This document shows positions 28,501-40,300 of a stretch of DNA of 64,000 nt, piece after piece. Position 1 is the first letter of the stretch. Each line of letters opens with the position of its first letter. The position numbers and the translations under genes were made by a program. Origin of the DNA: Anopheles merus (Eukaryota; Arthropoda; Insecta; Diptera; Culicidae); contig NC_054082.1 in assembly GCF_017562075.2 (NCBI RefSeq), positions 39,196,442-39,260,441 on the forward strand. The letters are read 5' to 3'. The notes under the pieces were generated by a model, which ran no database searches, was not told the DNA's origin, and saw only the letters and a program-made list of their open reading frames with translations.

Positions 28501-29462
28501 TCACACGCGCAGCTCGTCCATCGTGACGGTCTGGGAGGGATGGCCGACGCTCACGCCACCGACCGTCGCCGTCGACAGGTTCGACTTGACGCAGCTCTTC
28601 TTCGTGAGCGTGCCGCAGTTGCTGCCGATCAGCTGGAGCGCGTGTGCGGGGAGCATTCCACCGCCGTCGCCCGGCACCGACTTCAGGTGCTTGGGCGGTG
28701 GCGGTGCCCGCTGCGGCAGGTCGGCAAACTCGGGCGGCGGCATCTGGTGGTGCTGCAGCGCCGGATGATGGTGCCCGAGTATGGTGGAGGGGTCCGCCTT
28801 CGCGTGGATCGTCAGGCTTTCCAGCTCGCCGCAGATGTTGTTTGGCATTTGGCCGTTTTCGTTGCGCTTTTTCGTCTGCAGCGTACCGTGCCCGCCGGGA
28901 CCGCCCATGCCCGGGCCGCCGCCGCGCGGCTCATTCAGTCGCGTCTTGTCCCGCTGGTAGTACACGCCGGCAAAGATCAGCACGTTCAGTATGAGCAGAC
29001 TGCACCCGATCGCGATCGTGACGCTCAGCGCGGTACTGTACGCGGCGAAGCCATCCTCCTGCGAGGAAGACATTCCACCGGCTCCGCCAGCTCCGCCGCC
29101 TGTAGCACCACCGTCATCGTCACCTCCCTCGGACGATTCGGCTGTGACGGGGTGGACGGGCCGGGTGCCCGGATAGTGGCGGCTACCGTTCGGCAGGATG
29201 CCGTACGAGGAGAAGTTCAGCAGCGAGAAGACCTGCGTGGTGAAGAGCGTATAGTTCGACCCGATCGTGGCCGGATCGCGCTGGGGCGGGTTGAGCGGTT
29301 TCACCGTTGGCAGCGCGGCCGGCTGCTCCTCGTCGTCCGACTCTAGCTCGTGGTGCCCGCTGGGGACGTCGTCGTTGCCCGGCTTATGCAAATCCGGCAC
29401 GAGGTTCAGCCAGAAGGACAGCCGATGCGCCCGGTAGTGGTTTTTCAGCTTAGGCTTCGTGT
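28501..29462 (-). CDS. Nlg: Neuroligin exon 11: stalk, membrane span, cytoplasmic tail, stop
   Basis: Residues 635-953. DTKPKLKNHYRAHRLSFWLN closes the extracellular fold. An acidic, Pro/Gly-rich stalk follows, with N-glycosylation sites at about N703, N716 and N725 and a GGATGGGAGGAGG run. Residues 777-801 form one hydrophobic span, followed by a positively charged start of the tail (YYQRDKTR). The tail carries a Pro run (APPPPKHLKSVP) and ends MDELRV-stop, a PDZ ligand with Leu at -2 (class II type) rather than the TTRV of vertebrate neuroligins. The exon is very GC-rich, which explains long open frames on the opposite strand. Confidence 0.95.
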
Positions 29463-32400
29463 CTGGTCACATGGAAAATCGTAAAAGAAAGAGCGGGTTA
29501 GAACAGGCTGAAACAGGCCCAGGCACAAAGCGGAAACTCCTAAAAATTCACATTCGAACGGCCGGAGCTTTGAGAGCAAAAAATCAAACGCACACGGTAC
29601 GGCGCCTCGCCTAGGTCGGGAAGTCGGAGCGTTAGCGTGCGCCCGAGGGGACTTTGACTGGTAAACGCGATGCCCGACGCAGCCTATCATCAAAGTGGCG
29701 CTATCGCAATCTAATCGCATTCGGCTGATTCCTGGTGGCCTCGGTGAATGATATTTGACACTGATTGGTCTGCCCCCGGAGGCAAAAACGGGAAACAATC
29801 TCTGAATCAATATTGAAAGCAGCTGAAGCACATACGATTTCCGACCGTTCCACACACACACACAGACACAGTGGCAGACATGGAGGAAGAATCAGTTCGC
29901 CATAAATCCGTAGCGCACGCACACAAAAACAAGATGAAAAGGCGTTCGAGTAATGCGAGTGGTGTTTTATTCACCGGCCATTTTTTCGAATGCATTTTTA
30001 AGAGTTCCGCATACGCGGTGCCTTTGTTCGAGATCGCTTTGTTCTTTTCTTTTGGATGACATTTGGTTGTGCACACTCGCACTCGCAAAGAATCAAGCTT
30101 CTTTTTTTGCGTTTACCAGGGCAGATCGAAAAGCAAAGCTGGAAAAGCTCCGAATAAAGGAGAGGAGACCTGCTACCGAAATCTACGCAGCAGGGGATCG
30201 TTGGAATCTACTCACCAAGATTGAGATATTTTTTGTGCACACTCTCGTACGGCGTCCATTCGATGTTCTTGAAGCGCGTCCGGTCGCGTACGTGATCATT
30301 TTCGAGCTGTTCATTCGGGTTGCTGTGCGGAAAAAAAGGAGCAGTGTTTTTTAAGTGCGTCATGCGAAAAGGGATGTTAGAAAATTCGACACTGAAAGAA
30401 ATATAAAACCATTGGCGAAATTCTGAAGTGTACCGAAAGCACCACGAACACGGAACCGAACGCGGCACATAACAAGCAGGTAGTTCCGAGTTAGTGGCAC
30501 AGCCAAGTACGAATCGTTCACTTCCGGGTGACTGTTGATAGGGCCGGGCACTGCGAAGCGGGCGTACAACACGGACGTGCCCACATTGACGGGGCCACGC
30601 TGGAGAATTGTGTGCCGTATTTGGCAGGTTTTTAGCTGCACGCGGTTAACAGCCCGTGCGACCAGGGACTGGGGAATGCTCCACGGGATGGAGCGAGAAT
30701 CGAGCAGATGTGAACGCGTGACGACATTAGGATCGTGTCGACACGTGAACAGAAGGAAGCTTTCAGGCGTGGATGGAAAACGAATGGTGAAAGATTTGAA
30801 GGGATGGAACAGACAAAACCCCAAAAGCAGCGTCGCACGTCGCATGAACCGGTTCGTACTTACCCGGTGCGGATAAAGTTTGACCAGTAGATCATAACCG
30901 CTTCCGAGAGGGCGATTTCGGACTTGGTGTAGTTTCGCGTGAAGTGATTGAATCCTCCGACCAGTGGTGCACCGAACAGATACGGCAGGTCCTCTCCATG
31001 GATACAGCCTTGTCGCTATTTGACGCCCGGCAGGGAGGAAAAGAGAATGAAAAAAAATGCGAGAGTCAGTGTGGAATGGACACCGAGAAACAGAGTTGTG
31101 ATTGAGAGCAATGTGATAACAAACATGAGTTCAGATTATGTTACGAGCGTGAAGCGCAAAGTTATGTGTCCGTGTGGCATGTTAGCTGATTGTCGCTGGT
31201 TTTTGTTGTTGTTGTTGTTGCTGCTTGTGGTTGTTCGTCGTTTATCTTTTATTTCTTTCCTGCTTAGCCCGAGCGTCGGGCGGTGCTGTGTTTCAGGTTC
31301 AACTCGAGCAGGGAATATGGTTTTTTTTTGTTTATGCTGCATCCCAGTGCCCCTGCTTCTCTTGGTTGATTTCGCATTCCCACAGTTGGTGTTTCATGTT
31401 TTGTGGTTTTGTTGGCAACTTTGTGAACAAATCCATGCAACACCGTGGAGAGAAATTTGATAGGAGGGCGGTACGAGCGTTAACCACACAACAACAAAAA
31501 AGGCGAAAAAACCCAAACAATTGTTCTGGCGCTGGAAGTTGGGATTCTCGCATCCCTCCAACGCACACACAAAAAATGGTTGAGCCGGGGCACGAAAATC
31601 CAGGTCACGAATGTCAACTGTCGAGTCAGCGGGCTCTGTTGGCAGATTTCGTAAGAAGTCAGCGTGCCCTTTTCCACGCAATATTTGCACAGCATTGGAA
31701 AAGGATTATGATTTGCTTTCTTTTTTATTTGGACCGGATGTAACCGGCGCCAGATTATCGTTTTTACGCTACGTACTCGTCACCCCATACCCCGGCTCGG
31801 TGTACACTTCCGGTTTAATCAGCCCGACCGAGTCTTGATGACGTTTCCGAAGCCACAGAAACCACACAAACCGCGTGCACAAACAAAACCCACCCATCCT
31901 GACCGTCTTGGGATGACTTTTAACTTGCGTGGCGTTGGAAAGCTCACCTTCCGAGATTCGAGGGCAAGCCTATCCCCCCGCCCTCCGAAAAACCGCCAGT
32001 TTGCGGGCCGAAAAAAGGAAAACAAAACACAAAGTGCCGTGTTAAAGTTGGGCAGCAGTAAAACCGTTCACTGGTGTTTGTACCGGAGCAATACCGAGCA
32101 GTGGGTCAAAGGGCGCACATCTTCCTTGAAGGATACGGCATTCGTGTTCGTGTGAGGAACGGGTAAGGTGCAAAGCCCTCCTACCCGTTGGTTGGATAAG
32201 CTTTGGAGATTAGAGATGTGTGTGTGTGTGTGTTTTACCTTCGTCAAGCGTTGAGCGTTGGCGGTGCGAGCGAACGGAACGACGGCATCGCAGCAACGTT
32301 CGGCATTGTGTATACGCTCATTAAATTGATTGTAAAACATTGCACAAATATTTCCCGCTCCCGGTGCAAATGCAGCCCACACGTACACGAATATTCAGCG

Positions 32401-35400
32401 ACTTGGGAACGGATTGTAGAACGGAAGCCAAAAAGAACGGCACAATGAAAAGCAAATAATGTTCGTTCTGCGGTTTCGGGTTTCCACCGCAGGGTGGCGA
32501 TTGTGGGCGAACATAGTTTTGCTGTCCTCGCACGGAACCAGGTCAGCAATTTCACAGGCGCCTTGCTGTATCCGCAGTCTCGCGAAAGCTTTGTACAAAA
32601 GGGCTGCACATTCCTTCGACTCGGTTCGACTGTGGGTTCGGTATGGGTGAATTCGATCAATAAGAAGAGCGGGTCCGAGATCCGCAACACCCTGCAGAAA
32701 GCGTTTAAATAGCGGAACGGTTCGTGGAAGGGAGAGCCAGCGGACCGTTGCTGAGATTGACAGCGTAAAGTGTTGGCCACAACAGGATATTTAATCTTTG
32801 ACCCGGTCTCCAAACAAGAAGGAGCGCCGGAGCAATGTTGGTTGTTTTGTGCTGCCACCAATGGATAGAACATAACCGACCGTGATAAAACCGTCCCATT
32901 CAATGTTGATCGTTCGGAGTGGTTGTTTTGTCCTGTTTCGTGCGTCTTTTCCACCTGCTTCGTTCCGTTCAGTCCACCGCCCGAAGGACATCAGCGATCG
33001 GACAGCGGACGAGAATACGGTGTAATAATTCATGGAACAACAGCAGCGTGGACGGACCACAGTTTTGCAAACCGTACAACCAAGCGATGCGATACGGGAT
33101 CGGAAAATCTAATCCACCGCGAAAGTATTATGGTGATCCCTTTCGCTCAGCAGGCGAAAGAATTTCAATTTCAGCAAATATCCTAGGAGCGCTGGAGGGT
33201 GTGGTGGGGAAGAGAGGAGCAAATTTGGATGCGTTTTGTTGTTGCCGTTGTTCACCGTCCGGCGGCGTTACGTTACATGTTCTCACCGGCAGTAGCAAAC
33301 TTGAGCAATTTGCAACCTCAAACAAATTGGCATGGGAAGAATGTTTTTATTGAAAGTGGTAGAAAATGTTGTGAGGAAGGAAAAGTTTTGGTGCAAGCTG
33401 CTCAGCAGCGAACCGATATAAGAACGATCCGAGCCTGACAATCTGCTAGAACACAACTGATAGAAGAATCATTAAAGCACTTATGTTTGCAAAACTGCTC
33501 CGGCGTCTGTTTCAAAATCGAATGAACGGAATCGCTGAGCAATCATTCGCTGCCTTTTCAAAAGGTTTGTTTTATGTCGATTTTTGAAAAACTTTCCGAG
33601 CGCTCTTTGATTGCCGATCATCGCTTAAAACTCGGCGTGCCGGTGGTACTGTCAGACATTCTTGCCGGGTGGTGAAAAAGTTGGAGATATTCGCTCAACT
33701 TTCTCTCTCCACCGGTTCGATAAGATTAAACGGCAGTGAAAAATTCTTTCCCAATGCCCAAGAAGAAAGGCAGAAAAAGCGATAAAAAAGTGCTGCCAAA
33801 ATACGTGAGACTCACTGGATGTTTTTGACATTTTATCTGCTGTGGACAGAAAATTAATGGATTTTCCGCCCAACCATTCGATTTGAAAATGGTGTATCCC
33901 CGTGTAAACGCTGCCCAGTTTTGTTGCGCACTGTTGGCCATTTGAACTTCGGTGTGACGGCAAAACCCGTTTTGCGTTTTCCAGCTGAAAAGTGTAACGT
34001 TTGTGTGCGTGGTGTTGCCCGGGCGAGAGCATAAAACACAATCTCTCTCGAGCAGAAAAGGGGGGAACGAAACATAAAACGCTAATGGGGAGCTGATTAC
34101 CGGAGCCATTCTTACCTGCGGAAAGTCGCCAAATTTCGTCTGATAATCGAACACGTACAGAAACGAATTGCGGTGATCAGCGGAATGTAGGTCGGCCGTC
34201 TGTACGGCCGGCGCCACGATACGTGCATCGCTCAGCGCTTCTAGCGTCTCGTCTCTGCGCGGCGGGCGGGGTGTGTGTGTGCGTTTGTGGCATGAAATCA
34301 AACAGAACGGATGGAAGAAAATAAATGGTCTGAATCGGCAGCGAACCAGGTCGGTGACGTGTGCCCTCCCCCCCCCCCCCGTACCTGATGTTGATGGGAT
34401 GCTGCACCGGCCGCTCCCAGTCGGTGTACTCGTTCACGATCGTGGCCAGGATTTCGTTCAGATGGAAGCTGTACGTGCTTCGGACGTAGTTCTTCAGAAT
34501 TTTCGCCCTCCGGTCCGCCTCGATACCGTACTGGACGTCTTCGGAGTTGAACGCAAAGTACGCTTCGGCCCGCGTCACACCGACCAGTAGATCGTACCTG
34601 GGCGGGAAGGAACAAGGCGCAAAGGTTTAATTACCGGTGAGCGATTACGCCGATTGGTGATCCGTGTGGAGTGTTTTTGTCCCGGGACCGGAACAAACAG
34701 CCAGACCGTGCTCGGTACCTACTTGGACAATTTGTTAATAGCTAGTTTGCGCAACAGTATCGCGTTGATGGTGTTGAGCGTGTTGTGGATATGAGCGGAT
34801 GGTTTCGTTGCAGCCGGATTGCCACTGTAGTCACTGTAGTGCGTCCCGTCCATCTGCTGTATCTCTCCCGTATCTGAACGTTGGACATAAAGCGTGATTT
34901 AATTACTGGCTTTGTGGAAAGAAAATCCATTCGTTTTCCCAGCAAGCAATCCCACTAGGGCCGGGAAGCTTTGTGTGTGTGTGGGAAGCTCGTGCATTGG
35001 ACACCTACCTATTACTACACCGTCCACGCTGGGTCCGAACGCGTTGCCAAAGTCCGGTGCGCGCACGCTGGTGGATAGAATGTCCTCGAGCGGTTTGTCG
35101 CGCAAACACTTCAGGAGCAGCTGGTGAGGTAGATCGGGCGAACAGTTCACGTGGTGCGATACGTAAGCGGCGAACTTGGCCGGCTCGCCCACCAGTGACC
35201 ACGGTGCGAGCCCCGATCCGGACATCATGATCGCCCGATGGAAGAGCAGTCCTGGTGGGAGGCAGAGAGAGGGAGAGAGAGAGAGGGAGAGAGAGAAACA
35301 CGTGAGCACGTGGGCATCGCTGACCTTTCGCTTCACAGCTTAGCGCCCAGTGTCTGTTACGATGAGCATCTCTCGGTGCCTTCATTGATGTGGATAAAAC

Positions 35401-37309
35401 GCAAATTGCTTTTCACGGATAGGAGTCTACGGCAAAACCGCCGTGTTACACCGGAAAAGCACCGGTGCCTTTTTGGCGTTGAAGCAATTGGAATCGATTT
35501 TCGGCACACGCTTCGCTAAGCATCACCATGCATTGTAATGCACTCAAGAGCACGCCAGCGTGCCTTTGAATTGGAGAGTGAATTTAAATCCCGTGCGAAA
35601 ATGACGTGCGGCTACGCCCGTGCACGAACGGTGAAAATGGTGAAATCGAAACGCCACTCAGCAGGATCTAACACAAGGGGGCGCATAATGGAGGGCCTTT
35701 AGCTGTCGGTCAAATATTTAGTGAAACGTTTCATTAGCAGTCGACGCTTAGCTGGTCTGGCAGGGGAATGGTTATTACCTAGAAGTTAATCATTCCGCTC
35801 TAGTTGGCTCGCGACACATCGCGTCATGCGCTCTGCAATGATGGCTTCACTGATTCGTACAGTTAAATTTGAAGCAAACATAAACAATTTCCCACAGCCA
35901 GTGCAGCCGAAAATGGAACATTAGCAAATATGCCATGCCAACATGCTGCCATCGACATAAATCAGCAGCAGCAGCAGCAGCAGCAATCGTATGAATTTGA
36001 AAATGGTGTTATTAATGCTCGTGCTTTCATTTTATTCCTCTATGACCTCACACCTCCGCGATCCCCCAAAAAAGCTCGTTTAACAATGTCGCGTATATGG
36101 AAAATGCTAACAAAAAAAAGAGGCATGGAATAAATCATAAAAATTGGTAACAATTTTTAATGTGTCGCACACGTGACGGGTCTGTTGCAACGGCAGCAGC
36201 GGGAAAGCGTTCAGCCGTGGCCTGGAGCGAAACAATTTAAAATGCAGCATCTTGGATTTGCGTGTTTATTGATTTGGACGTTCGTCTTGTTTTATTATTA
36301 AACGAAAACGACACGCCCTTACCTCGAACGACATTCGTGTAAGATGGCTGCCGTGTTGGAGAAAGCATTTCCACAACTGGCAGGGACTGTGTGATGGCGA
36401 GAGAAAAATCTCTCACACCTTTCTATAGATCGTACAGTTCTTCCAGACTTTAAGACGCCTTGCCTTTGCCTCGCGCAAAGCTTACGGATTGCGCCCACAC
36501 GCACCAAACATAAAAGCTTGGTGCTCTCGCTCCTTGGCACGATGGTGGAGATGGATTTATTCATTCCATTAGCGATCGGGCGATGCGAGCGAACGAATGG
36601 AAATGTTGGTAAAGTAATTGATGATTATCAAACAAAAATTTATCTTGCCCATAATGGAAACGTGACAAGCGAATAGACGCGTCAGATACGCGTCACGCTG
36701 TCTTCCACGGCGTCGGTGTCTTGTTTTCGCGCAAACCGTACAGCGCCGTCATCGTCGCTACCGTCCATGACTGTTCCATTGGATGGTGAATGAGAGGTTA
36801 GCTGTTTTCTTATGCTAATTTGAAATGGTTTCATTCACGAGCGGGAACGGTGGGCAGCATTTTAAAGCTGCAGATAGTGGTTTTACGATAATGGTACGGA
36901 TGGCGTTCTTTAAAGTGATTCGTTTAGGGAAGGCGAAATTTAATGAATGTTATTATCGCCGCACTTTTTTTACGAAGCTTTGAAGCACAGGACGTTGTAA
37001 CATTGTTTGGTGCCAAACTTTCTCTTTTGTGCTAAGCTCACCTTCTGGGACAGCTGCGGAGGCGATCAGAAAGTGAACACAGGCGGCACCGGTTCCGTGG
37101 CCTGCGAGTGTTACACTTTTCGGGTCACCACCAAAGGCCTCGATGTTTTCCTGTATCCAGTGCAGGGCGGCAATGATATCCATTAGACCGTAGTTGGCCG
37201 GCGCTTTCGAGAACCGGTCTACGTTGGCATTTAAAAATCCTGCTCGATGAGAGAGAGAGAGAGAGCGAGAGAGAGAGAAAGAGAGAGAGAGAGAGGGAGA
37301 GAGGGAGAA

Positions 37310-37356
<47 letters not shown>

Positions 37357-40300
37357 AAGTGCAATATTAGATTGTGTTGCTGTGTTTGCATGCACGCCCC
37401 TATTCCTCCCACGTTACTTGCCTAATATTCCTAAACGATAATTGATTGTAACTACTAAAATTTGTCCATAACTGGCTAGAACCGATCCATCGTACGGGTT
37501 CCCACTGTTCCATTCGTACGATTCACCGTGCACGAACACCACGACGGCGTATTTGGAGGTGCTGGAGCTTTCCCGCGAGCCAGCTGAAAGGATGAATTAA
37601 GCCAAAAACAAATAAGCACTCCAGGGCGACTGTGGAAATTCGGTGGAAGAAATCGCACGGTGTAGAAAGGCCTTTCGAAGCGGGGTTCATTCTTGTTTCT
37701 CTAATTGTTTTGCTGTGAGCTGGGTAGAGTAAGGCACGAAAAAAATGGTGATGAGTGAAGTGAAACTGATTCCATGTTTTGATAATCGGGCCTGTCTGTT
37801 TTGACAGCCGAATGAGCGTAAACCGCACTTCAGTGAGGAGGAAAAACATTTTGCGCTAGATTGAATGCGCCCAAGGCGAAATGTTTTGTCGCCTCAAGGA
37901 CGTCAGCAACAGCTCAAGCATCGTTACCGTTTTCTGCCATTCGCTTGCACCCGTGCGTCTAGCGAAAGAGCATCCTTGTTGTTGTGTTGAAAAACACTTG
38001 TCGAAAATGAATTTGGTGTAATCCCCATTGGAGCGTTTTCCACTCTTGGGAACAGTCGTCCCAAAGCAAATTTTATGCTTCGTGAAGGATTGGAGTTTAA
38101 GCCGTGATTGAAGCTTTCAATGTGGGTTAGCAAAAAACATGGAAAAATACCTCCTTATGCTGCTGCCGTTTGCTGCCTGTGCTAAGTCCATTTTGTACTT
38201 TTAGTTTTATTTTTTTAACAGTGTAATATGAGATTCAAATGTTGTCTGTACGTTTAGTTTATTTGTTAAATTAATCAATTAAAAAAAGGAAATTGAGCTA
38301 AAAGTTTTTAAAAATGTCTTCCCTCTTAAAATCCCATGTCTTAATGCCTAGTAACTCTCAGAAGCTACTAAAAGTCTCTCCAATAATCGCATTCTACGAT
38401 CTAGCACCTCCCACCGGATCGCTATCGGCAGTTGACGGGCTGGATTGGAGAAGCACAAGCCGAAGCACATAAACTGTCCGGGCTATATGATTGCTTCGAA
38501 CAACGGATCAGCGTACGCGTGTAAGGCTTCGAAAAGGGGAATCAGTAGTTAAGCCGAAGCGCTTAAAAGTTGGTTGCCATCGATGCCGCGACGTATGTTG
38601 CTTGCGCCCACTTCACAAGCATTCGAAGCGCTTGCCGTGATTGTGTGTATGTGTGTTGTGAAATGAGCTTTTCCTTCGGTTTCTGCTCAGTTGCTTCCCT
38701 GCCCTATCGTCCGACGTCCGGGACAAAAAAGGAACCTTCCAGGCCGCTTTGCGAACGGGGCTTGCCTAGAAAATAAAATCTATCTGTCAAATGAGCTCCA
38801 AAGGTATGTGAGCTGCGCTAAGCTTCTAATTGGATGCTTATGTCATATTGTAATCTTCTCTTTCCGTTTTGCTCCATTGGGAGCGGATTTGCTACACGTT
38901 TAATCCATTAGAATCTTCCTTTGTTGTTGACTGTCGGCGTTCACTTTCCGGCTGTTGGATGTTGGTGGGTGTTTTATTTATCTTGTTTTCTTCTTTTTTA
39001 CTTCTCTGTCTCTCTCTTTCACATACTCTCGTTGTTCGCCCAAGTCTGTCACTCGTTTTGGTCGGCCGTTTTTTACGTCCCCAGTCCCTGTCCCTCCCAT
39101 TCCCATAAGCTGCTTGCCCAACAACCGTGTAAGTATCGGAAGGCTCGTGCCTTGGGTGATTCGATACCGTGTCAGTGAAGTTCCCTTTGTTACGTTTCCT
39201 CTTTCAATACATCCGACAAATGGCGACTTGTTAAAGCGGGTGGTAATGGTTTGCGATACTGGAGCGCTGGGGATATAGTTTGTACGGTTTCGGTATTGTG
39301 TGCCACCGGTTGTGCGTGTTGGCATTGTACATCAGTAGCGGTATAATAGCACATCGACGTGCTGGCCACAAACGCTTTCACTTGGCTATACTTAACATGG
39401 TTTATGAATTAAGCGGAAGGTGTCTTGTAAGCGGGGGTTTTTATGGAATGTTGCTAACTACAGCAGTAAATAAAAAATAAAATATGCTCTTAACAGATTT
39501 CATTTAAAATGAAGGATCCAATTATCAGGCAATGAATTCGACCGAAACGGAGACATTATATGAAAAAAAAACAGCTATAAACTATTTTTCTAAGGCAATC
39601 GACAATCGGGCTTTAGATGAAGTTTTGTATTGCCTTAAATGTACAGACTTTATTCGTTTAAACCAGAAAAAAAAACTCGTGTATATTGGTTAAATTAACT
39701 TTACGTTTGAAACTAGTTTTATGGTTCTAAGCAACGTAGTGTTTAATGATGTACTAACTTCATACAATGTGCTCGTGAAATGAGTAGCTAGTGACAAATT
39801 AAAACTGTAAAAAAAATATTTTGCATACAGCATATGAAAACTGCCAGCATTTTGAGATTGTATTGTATTCTCATCTAAATAAAATAATAATGTATCAACT
39901 AAAAGAATATAACAAGGTCAAAGTTCAGTATTAAGCACTCAGGATTCAGCATTCAGCTTATAAATGACTGTTTCAACCTACGTAAAAAATTGTTTTCAAA
40001 TATTTGTGCCAATCGTGAACGTAAATATGATTGCACTGAGCTTCAATCCACGCTGAATTCCATTTTCTTCAAATACGCCAGGTAAAAATTATAGTGCATA
40101 AATCAAGCGCTCAGGGATTTGTTGAATATTTGCACAATAAATTTCAATATGCCTTACATTTTTCATACCTTTTTCAGCGTGACCCCAAGAAAAAGAGAGA
40201 GCGAGAGCAAGAGCGATACGGGTGTACTCGCTCGTTTGTCGTTCAATTTTCTTCGTGCGACAAAATATGCTTCAGCGCTAACACAATAACCGCAGGCCGC

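Larger units (their letters stand above)
35252..37041 (-). other. Neuroligin intron 4 (1.8 kb)
   Basis: Donor GAAG/gtgagc, acceptor ccaccag preceded by a CT-rich tract (35264-35297). A CAG repeat (35963-35985, about seven units) lies inside. No coding exon was recognised. Confidence 0.8.

Noticed and set aside
28285..29346. 353-codon plus-strand ORF
   Set aside because: It lies antisense over neuroligin exon 11. The high GC of that exon removes stops on the other strand. The composition is Arg-rich with no domain.
34717..34722. Donor gtacc after TAG at the end of neuroligin exon 6
   Set aside because: It would leave an in-frame TAG. The overlapping donor AA/gtaggt gives the conserved K-Y-D-L-L-V-G-V.
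37416..37421. GT donor (gtaacg) four bases inside intron 3 as alternative to the GC site
   Set aside because: It would add GGCAA-type sequence and put exon 4 out of frame, losing the conserved GFLNAN block.
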